This document shows, one piece after another, positions 18,946 through 29,895 of a DNA stretch of 64,000 nucleotides. The notes under the pieces were generated by a model. The model saw only the letters and a list, made by a program, of their open reading frames with translations, was not told the origin of the DNA and made no database searches. The DNA comes from Liolophura sinensis (taxonomy: Eukaryota > Mollusca > Polyplacophora > Chitonida > Chitonidae), in contig NC_088296.1 in assembly GCF_032854445.1 (NCBI RefSeq), positions 5,667,246 through 5,731,245 of the forward strand. The letters are read 5' to 3'. How positions within the stretch are numbered: the first letter of the stretch is position 1; each line of letters opens with the position of its first letter. Position numbers and translations under genes: made by a program.

Positions 18946-20600
18946 ATGAGGAGCTTATCTGAAGGAGTCTCCACCTTAATGACCATTGAGCGCAACGTTG
19001 CCGCCCCTCGACGGCGGTTGCACTCCAGGCAGGTCAAGCGGACATTGCCCCGAGTGTGACCCTGGGCGTTGTCCAGGCGGTCAACGCTGAACTGGCGGGT
19101 GTCCTTGGGCTGCCAGCACCACAGGAGGGCGCAGTTACAAGCGGCGCATCGGCCGCCCTGTTTTGCCCGCAAGCCAAGGACGTCCTCCGCGCGCAGGTCA
19201 TTGGTGTGTCCCTTTGCGTCGTCAAGTCGTTGGTAACCGGCCAGCTTGCGGGCGATGTTTTTCTGCACCTCCGCGGCGTTTTCCTGCGGGACAGACGGAC
19301 CGTCAAACTCGGGCGGTGGACAGCAGCGGCGGAGTTACCCGATGTACTCAACGCGGCTCACGTCGAGGTAACAGAGGTTGTTCCACGAGATGCGGTCATC
19401 CACGACACGTTGGGGGTCCTCGATTGTGAAGCCTTGGCTCGAGTGGACCGTCATCGTGTAGCCTAGTGCGAGGTCTGGCCACTTACCTTCCACAACCTCC
19501 TGTGAGGTCCTCACGCTTACCTCGTCGACATCGTTGAGCACGAGCTCCAGCTGGTACGGCCTGCCATCGTCCATAAATAATGGGCCGGGGACGGTCACCA
19601 TTACGTTCTGCTTCCGGGTGTCCCGCGGGCGATAGATTAGGGGGCCGGCTCTCTGGGGAAGGCTCTTCGGTGGCGCTCAAAGATGAGCTTCTGTGCCCGA
19701 TCGCGTTGCACCTTCTGTGAGATGGGGACGAGGTCCGTCGGTTTCCACACAGCCAAGAAATCTTCCCAGCCATCACATTTGGGGGTGGCACGCAGCATCT
19801 CCCGCCACTGCACCCTATCTGGCTCGAGCCGCATCGCCCTCTTCAGGGCCCGGAGGTCCTACTCCTTCGCCCGATGGTCGACGGTGATCTCTTCGTAGTA
19901 GCCGGCAGCCTCGCGCAGCCAGTCGTGTGGGGCCTCGCCCGTAATTGGTGGGGGTTGTCCCTGGTCGCCGCAGCAGATAACCTGAACACCCCTGCAGTCC
20001 AACCACTCAAGAAATGTCTCCAAGATGGGGCGCGGGACGGTGCACACCTTGTCCCAGACGACGACACGGGGGACAAACTTCTGACCCATCACTTCCGGAG
20101 ACCAGAACTTTTGGCCGCTCCAGCGGAAGAACGAGTGGTACGACTGGGCCTTCACGATCCGGGCTCTCATCTCCTTCGCGAGGCGGTGGGTGGGCGTGAA
20201 CACCACCAGGGAGCCGCGGGCGCGAAAGAGCTCGATTGCTCGTGTCGTCTTTCCCGAGCCACCACCCCCGTTGAGATAGCTGAGTTCGTGGCGCGTTAGC
20301 GGATCCGTGTTGCTGGGCGCTATGCTGTTGGGGAGCAGGTGACAGTACTCCCATGCGGCGGCTTTCACTTGGTAGGCGGCGTGGTTCTGGGGCGCAAAAA
20401 TCGTCTCGCCCTTATCTCTCCACTGGCCTCGTGCACAAGGCTGGTCCGGTAGGTGTGCCCGTCGGCGAGGACGAACTGGTTGACAGTGAGCTTCCGTCCT
20501 TCGCTGCCCCCAGCAAAGAGACACCCACAGGTTCGTCGACGACCTGTTTTCGGATCGCCTTCCAGGCGTCGTGAATGCAAGTAGTAAGGCAGGTAACGAA
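18939..20600 (-). pseudogene. Pif1/RecD-like SF1 helicase followed by HNH domain, broken
   Basis: The minus-strand order is Walker A (YLNGGGGSGKTTRAIELF, about 20250), SLVVFTPTHRLAKEMRARI, an AQSYHSFF box, motif II/III (VQVICCGDQGQPPPITGEA, about 19975), a stop at about 19860, a further helicase part in the same or neighbouring frames, then YTMTVHSSQGFTI (motif V/VI, about 19455) and YLDVSRVEYIG. After a stop comes RKLAGYQRLDDAKGH, CAACNCALLWCW, and FSVDRLDNAQGHTRGNVRLT with CLECNRRRG, an HNH-type nuclease fold with paired Cys (19150-18990). At least three breaks are present. The probable role is replication or processing of the element. The 5' end is truncated near 20590. Confidence 0.75.
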
Positions 20601-21015
20601 CGCACAGACGATATAAGCGTGGCAGCTAGTTCACTGTATTCTCAAATGTAACAGTCCATATTTAAGGATAAAGTGCTTTGCTGGGGATCGCACTAGGTTG
20701 TAACAGAGGAAATACATACTCTAGATAAACTTTAGGGCAAAAAATATAGGTAATGGGGGACTGGGTTTCAGACTGGCAGACCGTAATGTAGGCCTGCCCC
20801 AAGGAATCACCTGTTCGGTTTGTTTATTGTTTGAATGAGCTACCTATCTCAATATTTTAATTGGGCGGAAGACGCGTGTTAAGAACTATTATAACTTCAG
20901 TACTTTGGCTCAAAGTGTTTACCCCTTATTTTGATTTTATCAGAAGTCGAGTTTCACTGAGAGTTCGAAAAATGCTTCCTCGAACTTTGGATATTGTTTA
21001 CACCATGTACAGTAG
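20601..21015. other. Flank right of the element, nothing recognised
   Basis: AT-rich sequence without coding frame. No inverted match to the left flank of the element was found by eye. Confidence 0.4.
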
Positions 21016-21017
21016 TT

Positions 21018-21250
21018 CAACGAGTGAGTGAGTGAGTGCTTGGGGTTTAACGTCGTACTTAACAACTGTTCAGTCATATGACGACGCAGGAAAGCTTAGA
21101 GTACATGTAATGTGCCTCCTTGTTGCAGGACGGATTTCCACCGATCTTTTATCTGGTGCTGCTTCACTGAGACGCCTCACCGAAGGCAAGTAATCTGTCC
21201 CGCCTGAGCCATTATACTGATACGGGTCAACCGGTCGTTGCACTGCCCCT
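21018..21250 (-). mobile_element. SINE family B, head missing
   Basis: GAGTGAGTGAGTGAGTGCTT and GGGGTTTAACGTCGTACTTA begin the reverse-complement tail. The body runs to GGGTCAACCGGTCGTTGCAC, and the tRNA-like head is absent. Confidence 0.8.
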
Positions 21251-21824
21251 GTCAGTAGTTTAAGGACCAAACTGACGTACATTTACGTTGCACCATACAC
21301 ACCAACATACAGGCAGACACGGCGATTCTCGCTATTAAGGAAATCAAATACGGCTATACAGTCGTTTCAAAGGCACGGACACAGTTTTCGTTTTCGTCTT
21401 GGAACCATGAAAACCATCCGCCACTACATATTACGTAACACCCCTGGAAACTGTAAAGAACTTACAAATGCTTGTTGTCAGTGATATGGTCGTATAACTA
21501 ACTTTTACAATGGGCATAATCGTTTACTTGAATGGCACCCCCTCGTTACAACTGGGTCAGGGCGAATGCGTGAAATTGAGTCATACCCTGGCAAATAACA
21601 TGACAACACAGGACACCTGATTGTTAGTTATATACGTGATATAAAAACCAAACTTAGGACAGGTACTGTGCGTGGAGTGGATTTTCTTGTAATCAGCTGC
21701 AAAGCACATTCGGTGTGGCCTCATTAGGATAGACAGAAGATAAATGTCATGTTGTTTATTACCAACAGAAAGAAATTGGCATTTCCCCTCAAATGATGTA
21801 GCAGGCGATAAGTATAGAAGTCTG

Positions 21825-21905
21825 TATTTCACCGGTTACCTGTGACCTTTTGCCAACGATCACGCTATCGTCGATGCTCTGGTTTTACTCGCACTGCTGT
21901 AGTAT
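21825..21905. repeat. Dispersed repeat, copy 1 of 2
   Basis: GTGACCTTTTGCCAACGATC and ACGCTATCGTCGATGCTCTG match 23695-23785 (GTGACCATTTGCCAGTTATC, ACGCTGTCGTCGTTTCTCTG) over about 80 bases in the same orientation. Family is unknown. Confidence 0.6.
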
Positions 21906-22019
21906 TTTATATTAACTGACGCATGAGGTTGGGGTTTCGAATCCAGTCCACGTCTGTTCTGCTGTGGCCCATACACCTGACATCCACTGCGCATTAATAT
22001 ACAAACACATCACTTTTTT

Positions 22020-22065
22020 TGGAAATGACTGAAAAATTGTAAAGTACGACGTGAAACCCCAAGCA
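22020..22065 (+). mobile_element. SINE family B 3' tail fragment
   Basis: GACTGAAAAATTGTAAAGTA and CGACGTGAAACCCCAAGCA match the SINE B tail. Confidence 0.6.
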
Positions 22066-22204
22066 TATTTACATGCACATGTCTTTTTGTGGACCTCAAT
22101 TAGGGTTTTAATCTAACTGTTCATGTAAATGCCTAAATAGTAAGAAATAACAAACCCACCTTACACCATTAGAACAACTGAAGCTGGGAAGTCTTGACAA
22201 TTTA

Positions 22205-22345
22205 TTTTTTTTATTTAATTAGTGTTTTACGCCATACTCAAAATATTTCACTTATATGACGGCAGGTAGCATTATGGTTAGAAGAAACGGGACAGAGCCC
22301 GGGCGAAAACTCACGACCATCGGCAGCTTGTTGGCACACCTTCGT
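22205..22345 (-). mobile_element. SINE family A fragment
   Basis: AGTGTTTTACGCCATACTCA, then AGCATTATGGTTAG and CTCACGACCATCGGCAGC. Confidence 0.7.
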
Positions 22346-23694
22346 ATGCACTCTTGACAATTTCTGAATCTGGGTGAACTAACGACAGAAAGACAATAGC
22401 TTTAACCACATATGTATACGTACTGTGCACCAGTTCACAGCTTGCACTTACACACATTTACCAACCGATGCGAATAAGATCAATTTCAGGAGTTCTGATT
22501 ACTGGCAAAATTGCTTCGCATAGCCAAAGGATAGAGCTTAGAGAAGCCCACATATTAACATATCAATGACCAAGTTTGCATATGGAGTGACTATGAAAAT
22601 CGAATGAAGTCTTTGTCATTGTCGTTGTTTTCAGAGCAAAGGGTGTTACACAAAATCATCGACATAATTGATCAGATTAGGGATCAAAACAACAGCTGTG
22701 GGTGAGGATTTGGTAACACGCGACTTGACGCTTTCACAACAGACCGGTGGTGATATCACAACTCTACATTCTTTGTATAGGAGGGCGCCGTCAATAATAC
22801 TCCTGATTTATGGATAGATAAATAGTTTGACACCTTCATCGATCGAGCTCGGTAGCAGGAATTCTGTAATACTTGCCTTCTTATTTGCTAAAATCATCGT
22901 CAAATCATCGTCGTCATCATCATCATCTTGTCTTCCCTATAATAATTCCTTACCGGATTTAAGCCGTCATAGTAGCCGCCATGTTGAATCTACTTCAGTT
23001 GCAGACCGTAATGTAGGTTTGCATATTTATTATATACAGTATAAAAATAAACCCTTGACAATTTTTTTGAGTTTACATTTTTTTATCAGGTGAAACTTTG
23101 GCAATTCAACCTGGTTTTATAAGTAGACTGTTCAAAACCACATAATCTGTACACTCATAAATTCGGCGAAAATTGACGAGCTGGCCCTACACTCATAAAC
23201 TTAATTTTTTAGTTTTAACAGTCTGTGTGTGTGATGCTAGAATGTATTCTTGTATTGCAGCAGATTACTCTGTTAAATATAACACACATTTTATTTTAAT
23301 TCAACATAAAGATCCAATTAGATTAACAGAATGTTATGTAGAACTGACATAATATACATATTCTGGCATCACCCAGACAACAGAGTTTCGGTTAATTTTT
23401 TGAGTGTAAACTGTTTCGTGACATACTAACAGCCGGTGTGTAAACCTGTTCTCCCAGCCTCCTCCACTACTCTTCTTTTTTCGGATTGGTGAGTGTGTCA
23501 AAACTCCTAATCGCAACTTCAACTCTAGGAGATCGAAACCTGCCTCCGTGACTCGTTCATGGGACGTTTGTTGTGAACTTTATCGTTAAAATCACTGCAT
23601 ATTGTTTTTTGCGTAATTTACTACATGTACTATTTAGACATTCACACGAACAGTTAGAATAAACCTCTAAATGGAGTAAATTGACAAAAAGCCA
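22346..23694. other. Intergenic, nothing coding recognised
   Basis: AT-rich. It contains a short CGTCATCATCATCATC run near 22910. No coding frame is supported. Confidence 0.4.
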
Positions 23695-23794
23695 TATTTC
23701 AGTAGTTACGTGTGACCATTTGCCAGTTATCACGCTGTCGTCGTTTCTCTGATCTTGATCTCTGTGCGGTAGTCGTTATTCTTCAAAGAATGGG

Positions 23795-24040
23795 TTAGCG
23801 CGCTAGCGCAGCGTAATGACCCAGGAGCCTCTCACCAATGCGGTCGCTGTGAGTTCAAGTCCACCTTATGCTGGCTTCCTCTCTGGCCGTAAGTGGGAAG
23901 ATCTGCCAGCAACCTGCGGATGGTCGTGGGTTTAACCCGGACTGTGCCCGGTTTCCACCCACCACAATGCTGGCCGCCGTCGTATAAGTGAAATATTCTT
24001 AAGTACGGCGTAAAACACCAATCAAATAATAAAAATAATA
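23795..24040 (+). mobile_element. SINE family A with tRNA-like head
   Basis: The head reads TTAGCGCGCTAGCGCAGCG (A box region) and GTGAGTTCAAGTCC (B box). The full body follows and ends in AAGTACGGCGTAAAACACCA and an AT-rich tail. This copy and 56185-56465 fix the orientation of the family. Confidence 0.8.
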
Positions 24041-24297
24041 AAAAATACTTTAAAGAATTGAATGAACTACACATTAATAGGTTTGACTGAAAGGGATCCT
24101 CCACTGTAGCACCACCACAAGTAAAAAAGAAAAAACAGACTTTCTCCCACCGAGGTGACCTAACATTATCCAGCCTTCTTTCTTGTGCTTCCTTCCGGCA
24201 GGGAAGTTCAAAAGAGACATGTACTCAGAAATGTAAATTACCTGTCTATTTACCACTGTGTCATTGTTTTGAAGACGTTTAGTATATTCTGTTGTAG

Positions 24298-26152
24298 ATG
24301 AGGCCTCTGGTTGTCGTCCTTCTGTGTCTGGTGGTCACCGTGTCCAGCGACGTGTAAGTCATCTCTCTCGATTTATCCTCTCCTTCTTCCAGAACATATC
24401 TTTCCCCCACACGAAGTCCATTGCTTCCAGAAGCTGTTCCAAGTGATTTTAAACCAGCCTGGGAGAGTGAGTGAGTGAGTGAGTGAGTGAGTAAGTGAGT
24501 GAATGAGTGAGTGAGTGCATGGGGTTTTAACGTTGTGGTTAACAATTTTTCAGTCATATGATGACGACGAAGGAGTCCTTAGAGTGCGTATAATGTGACT
24601 TCTTGACACAGGACGGATTTCCACCTCTCTTTCATCTATTGTTCTTTCATTGAGACGCCTTACCGAAGGCAAGTAATCCGCCCCGCCAGAGCCATTATAC
24701 TGATACGGGTAAACCAGTCGTTGCACTATCCACTTCATGCTGAACTACAAACGAGGAAGATAAAACTTCCTTTTTTTAAGGTCTTAGGTGTGACTCGACC
24801 CAGGATTGACCCTGGGAGGATTGGATGATCTTCCGGCAAACTTTTTTTTTTAATCTAAGAAGATGCAAATTGGGTGTGTCTGTAAACAGGGTATCCACTC
24901 ATCCTAGAAATTTTACAATGTTTCGAAAGTCAAACAATCAAAATACTATACCCATTCATCTCCATATGAAAGGTATGCACTAAAATTAAATTAGAATATT
25001 TAATATTTTAAATTCCTTAAAAAAGAGTTTAGGTCACTGGATAAAAAATTCAACCAAAACCACTTGTCATCTGTGCAGGCCTATCTTGTTTTTCTCCGAA
25101 TTGTGCCAGGCTGAGGTGCTAAAAATTGTAGCCTAATAACGGCACTTCAATCGCAAAGAAATAGATTTTCGACATAAAGACACATGGACATAATGGGGAG
25201 GCGGAGGTGGAGGGGGAGGAGAGACCCAAAACTCTTGCCACTTTTTCCAACTAAAGAAATCACCACCATTGCGGACCTGCTATATTTTAAGCACGACGTA
25301 AAACCCTGAATCAAATATAAGCCCAAATACATGGTTTCCTACTTTCGTGCGATTTCTGGCTGTTGGTTTACATCGTCCGAGCCGAAGGCCTTTCTATACA
25401 TTATACATTATTCAATGTGATTAATGCATAGAAAAACCTTAATTGCTTCATTTTATGATAAGTTAAATGATTATTTCAGATAATGAACTGCTTCTCGTTT
25501 CAGTGTCGTTTCTGACTGTACGGCGACAGAGGCGGAGATTGAAGCTGTTGGCCAAGTGGTGTTCACTTATGGCAAAGACCTGACTGATGAAGAAAAAACA
25601 GGGATAGCTTTCACCGTCATCAACAGAGTGGCCAATCCTCACTTTCCCAATACCACGTTAGAAGTAGTTAACTGGCAGAGAACCACGCCAAGAAAGACGA
25701 AAAGAGCCTATGCCAAACTGACAAAGATTTGGGACGTCAATCAGTGGACTAGCGCTAAAAGTGGCAACACTGACGAGTACCAGACGGCCATCCGCGTGTC
25801 ACGTGACGCTCTCTGCGGACAGGCGAGCGACCCGACAGGGGGTGCCACTGATTTTGCGTCTCAACCAACCCCACGAGTTTTCCACGCTCCGCCAAATTAC
25901 AGGGCGGCTGAACTTGGAACTCAGTTGGGAAACATCTACGTGTTTAAAATTCAACCAAAAGTTAACGGTGGCGGTAGGGGAGGGCGCAGACAACATGGCG
26001 GAGGCAGGGGAGGACACGGCAGGAGAGGGCCGGGAGGAAACCGAGGAGCACCCGGTAGGAGGGGACCAGGAGGACGTCGTGGAAGACCTGGCAGGAGGGG
26101 ACCAGGAGGACGTCGTGGCCAGAGAGGAAGACATGGAGGAGAGGGAAAATAA
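24298..26152 (+). CDS. Secreted SleB/Hydrolase_2-like protein, copy 2 (complete, two exons)
   Basis: Exon 1 is 24298-24353 and encodes MRPLVVVLLCLVVTVSSD, a clear signal peptide. Exon 2 is 25504-26152. The donor is GACGT then GTAAGT, the acceptor is TCGTTTCAG, and the phases match, giving 705 nt or 234 residues. After the signal come SDCTATEAEIEAVGQ and VVFTYGKDLTDEEKTGIAF, then TVINRV, HFPNTTLEVV, DPTGGATDF and FHAPPNY, in the order of SleB/Hydrolase_2 domains, and an Arg/Gly-rich tail of about 60 residues. It is probably an extracellular protein: a peptidoglycan-active defence or digestive enzyme, or a matrix protein. The expected catalytic Glu before the NRV block is not obvious. The family is mainly bacterial, so an old transfer is possible. 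The intron carries a SINE. Confidence 0.75.
24463..24845 (-). mobile_element. SINE family B in the intron of hydrolase copy 2
   Basis: A long GAGTGAGTGAGT tail run comes first, then GGGGTTTTAACGTTGTGGTT. The body runs to CTTAGGTGTGACTCGACCCA and GGATTGACCCTGGGAGG, the reverse complement of the head region. Confidence 0.8.
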
Positions 26153-26330
26153 GGTCTCTCACAATCAAGGAGTGGGCACAGTTCAGATAGATTTTAAGAC
26201 GTCCTGATCGAACCTAGCTGAATTTATTATCACCAGATGTGTTTAGCTAGGTAAACATGGCGGTTCCCTTTTACAGGTCGCTTATTTGTATATGGCGTTT
26301 CTGATGAACGGAACGAGTTGCAATAATCCA

Positions 26331-26357
26331 AATAAAACACACTGAACAAACAATAAA
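26331..26357 (+). promoter_or_regulatory. Two AATAAA poly(A) signals of hydrolase copy 2
   Basis: AATAAA lies at 26331-26336 and 26352-26357, about 180-200 nt after the stop, as in copy 1. Confidence 0.55.
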
Positions 26358-26634
26358 TACCGACATGAGTTTAACTTTTTATACCACCATAAAAATATCA
26401 GGGTTTACGTACTTCACTGTTTTGTACATTTTAAAGATCCGAAAATATTTTGAGCATACAGAAAATTGCCATGTTAAAAGCTTTGGAAATGATTTTAAAC
26501 GCTTTAAAAATCATTTTTCATGCTCTGGAAATAATGTTTAAAGCTTTTATAACCAATCGTCGTCTTTTGAAGTGGTCGGTTTTAAAAATGATTTTCTTTC
26601 AAGCTTTATTCCTTATTACTTATTTATATATTTC

Positions 26635-26842
26635 ATTGTTGGTTTACGCTGTACTCAAGAATATTCCACTTACACGACGGCGGTCAGCATTATGGTTGGA
26701 CGAAACTGAACGAAGGCTGAGGGAAACCCACGACCATCCGCAGGTTGCTGTCAGACCTTTCCATGGACGACTGAAGAGGAAGCCAGAGTGAGCCGACTCG
26801 CAATGATCGTATTGGTGGGAGGCTCTTGGGACATTATACTGC
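26635..26842 (-). mobile_element. SINE family A fragment shared with copy 1
   Basis: It matches 1047-1254 and was therefore present before the segmental duplication. Confidence 0.75.
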
Positions 26843-27869
26843 GGTTGCACAGTAACCTCTCGGTAAAATAGTTCTGCTACATAGGTGAATCCGGCTTGGT
26901 CAGCGCGGGAAAACGTACTTCATTGCTCAGCCAAGTTCTTCAAGAAACCCGTACACAGCGCCACATTTTTCATACCCGTGAACCCGTCCACCAACGTTTG
27001 TGCATAACTGGATTCCATCGATTGTGGATGAAGTTGGCAATGTATACAATAAGGAAAAGGAATTGTGCCCAACTAACTTTCTAGGCATTCAATTGGGCTA
27101 AAATTCTGAAACTTTGATATGCGCCCACGCAATTAACATCACACTAAACCATACGTTACCTCCCCTTTCCATAGAAGTTACATGAATAAAAAGCAATATA
27201 CTAAGAATATTCTCACTGTCTCTAGCCATTTCATTGGTCAGCGAGCCTCAGTGGTGTCACAAAGTTATCGTGCGTATTTGCTGATTTTTTATGAACCTAA
27301 CCTCATACCACAACCGACAGATTGTTTTTTTAGACCGACTGGTGCTATAATTTTGTACTTTTGAGAATTTTGAGAAATATTTCACCCAGGCCGTGGCTTT
27401 TTCTGTCACGTAGAGAGGAAACTACAGTAAGCAGCATCGGCCTTATGCAAGTAACTGATGAACATATCTACCTGTGACCGATATTAACCCACAGAGTGTG
27501 CTCAATGAGCAGACTGTAAGTAAGACCAATTTTGAGTGTGCCAACCAGTGAAAACCACCAACAGTAGATGCAAGGGAATTTGACGTTGAATTCATGTAAG
27601 ACGAAACCACTCATAATTGAATAAGATTAGCTTGTTACCAGAATGACACATTTTCACGTGCCAATCCAATCATTTTGAAGAAAATTCACGTTCAAAAGCA
27701 AAATTTTGCACTGCATGAACTGTCGAGAGGAAATTTCCTGTCCCAAGACAGGCATGGAAGCAAGATTTTACGTATTCGACATTTCAACCACACGCACGCT
27801 AACGTCTCTCCCAGGAATACGACCACAAGTGCCAAACAAGCTACAACAAAAGACAACTAACCACTTCGG

Positions 27870-28180
27870 TGGCCTAATGATTAGAGAGCCCGCCTCGAAG
27901 TTCAAATCCATGTCGTGTCATACCAAGGACTTTAAAAATGGTACATGCTGCAAACTGGCTCAGCGCTCAGCACTAAGAGGTTATAGACCAAGGAAACATG
28001 ACTAGTTGGCCTGGTGTTAGTATAATGTGACTGCGTGGAGAGAGGTGTCATGTTTGGTGTCTTCGTTATGATACTTCAGGAGCGCCAGCACTTTGGCGGT
28101 GCCACAAGACACAATACACACACCTAATCATCATATGAGTGTAAAATTGTTCAGTACGACCTTGAACCACAAGCATATAT
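27870..28180 (+). mobile_element. SINE family C with a different tRNA-like head
   Basis: The head has GTGGCCTAATGATTAGAGAG (A box) and AAGTTCAAATCC (B box). The tail reads GTGTAAAATTGTTCAGTACG and ACCTTGAACCACAAGCA, resembling that of family B. A second copy lies inverted at 59140-59440. Confidence 0.75.
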
Positions 28181-29760
28181 AAATACATACAAAAGACAAC
28201 TGACACATACTAAATCAATGTACATTTAAATGCTTTAACATTTATACTGATTTATTGTTCTATTTACAAAATGAATATGAGTAAAAAAAGAATGTATACA
28301 TATACGAATGTACAAATGTACATAATATAGGCATATGTCCATAAAGTTTGTCTTCAAGTGTTCCAACACTTATATCTCTCGATGCCCAATTGTGATACAT
28401 AACACAAATAACGGTCTCTTATGGAACCAGAGGTCCAAAGTGTAACGAAGTTCACCCATTTTAATCTAGTCTTCCGCCAGCAGTAGTAGTATGCCTACCA
28501 TAAACAAGTAAACGTAGAACAATGATACCCGAGTTTAAAGTTCAATATCACAGATACGCATTCGGAGGTCCTGGAGCTCGAGAAACCAGCACAAACACGG
28601 CTACAAATCCTTGGGCAAGCAAGGGAACGGCCATTTTGAATTTTTCTTGAACATCTTATCTTGAGCTCAGCCTGGAAGAAAGTTTCAAAGATGATTCTTT
28701 ACAAACAAACCAAGAAGTTCACAATATTTTTTTGGGTGTACATAGGAGTATATGTGTTATACACCTTCACTATTCAAACAATGCAACATCAAATACGCTC
28801 TGCAAGCTAATGATGAAAGGTACAGCGAACACAAGTAAAAATGAGTAGCCTGACATGGTGATATTGTTTGACGAGAAAATAAGCAGAATCAGGAGAGACA
28901 ATGTAATCAGATATATTACATGCAATGGGCATTTTACAACAGCAGTTGAAAATCATACTATTTTATGTTTTTATTAGGTGACCATACAGAAGAGTTTTTC
29001 ACTGATATGACTCGGTCTGAATTACGGTTGGAGGAAACCGTAGTGTCCTGAGAAATCTTCGCCAGACACTTGTACCTGAACAATCTCCTCACTGAGTGTG
29101 GCAGCCCAAGCGGTCAAGTCTAGATTCGAACATGCGAACTGACCACCTGAGCCGGTGAACAGATGATTTCACAGTCTGAGCTATGCAGTGAGGGCCTCGA
29201 CACTTCATTTTACAAAACGTTATAATGATGAATCCAAGACACGTTCTTTCACAATGAACAAAAAAGCACTCCGTTTAGGTCGGAGTTTTATCTATCAGGG
29301 TTTATAATTTTTATTACAAAAACAGACTTTGATTTCATTTTATTCAATGTAAAAATTATTAAATAATTAAGCAGAAGTCGTTTCTTGAAGTAAATTTGTA
29401 AAACAGATGAAACAGCGTTTCGCCAAAAAACTCAATTACCCAAACCCAGAGTTAGTAGTTGTGATGTTTTCAAACGGAAATTTGAATTATTTAAACAGTT
29501 AAGACCTGGGACATCTAGGGATAAATAGACAATCAGGAAATTTCGACAAGTATCTACAATAGAGAAAGCTATTTATAAGACTTCAGCTTAACTACAAGAT
29601 ATAAGAACTCAGATGAAGCATGATCGTTGTTTTGTTGTGCACTGCAGTGCGCTACTTGTATGTAGTAGGCATTACAGTAAAACACATGACAGTGTGTACA
29701 AGAGCTATTCTGACAGAAAATGCAATGTTCATAGTATAAAAGTTTTTTCTTTTCTTTTTT
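28181..29760. other. Intergenic; one SINE-like remnant
   Basis: No coding frame is supported. Bases about 28975-29190 (GGTTGGAGGAAACCGTAGTG, TCTAGATTCGAACATGCG) look like another tRNA-derived repeat with a B-box-like GATTCGAAC, weakly preserved. Confidence 0.35.
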
Positions 29761-29764
29761 TTTG

Positions 29765-29895
29765 GATTGGTGTTTTACGCCGTACTCAAGAATATTTCAC
29801 TTATACGACGGCGGCCAGCATTATGGTGGGTGGAAACCGGGCAGAAAACCGGGGGAAACCCACGACCATCCGCAGGTTGCTGGCAGACCAGTATA
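29765..29895 (-). mobile_element. SINE family A fragment
   Basis: ATTGGTGTTTTACGCCGTAC to CCATCCGCAGGTTGCTGGCA, well preserved. Confidence 0.8.

Larger units (their letters stand above)
9150..20600. mobile_element. Degraded Polinton-like integrated viral element
   Basis: This block combines an A32-type packaging ATPase, a retroviral-type DDE integrase, penton/minor-capsid-like genes, a capsid-like fragment, small membrane proteins and a helicase-HNH region, with little space between genes and no introns. That set fits Polinton-like elements or their viral relatives. A protein-primed DNA polymerase B and an adenain-like protease are not visible. I found no terminal inverted repeats or target duplication, so both ends are estimates. 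The reading direction switches several times (minus to about 13.14 kb, plus to 14.43, minus to 15.09, plus to 18.95, minus to the end). Its composition, GC-rich with many CpG, differs from the AT-rich flanks. Confidence 0.8.
25589..27208 (+). repeat. Segmental duplication, copy 2 of 1-2026
   Basis: It is homologous to 1-2026 apart from the 385-base SINE and small indels (for example 8 bases near 27140). Identity ends at CTAAGAAT, where copy 1 runs into the LINE tail. The left limit lies outside the window for copy 1. Confidence 0.9.

Noticed and set aside
27870-27920. tRNA gene suggested by A and B boxes (also at 1255, 23795, 59400)
   Set aside because: The cloverleaf does not close, and each continues into a SINE body with a family tail.
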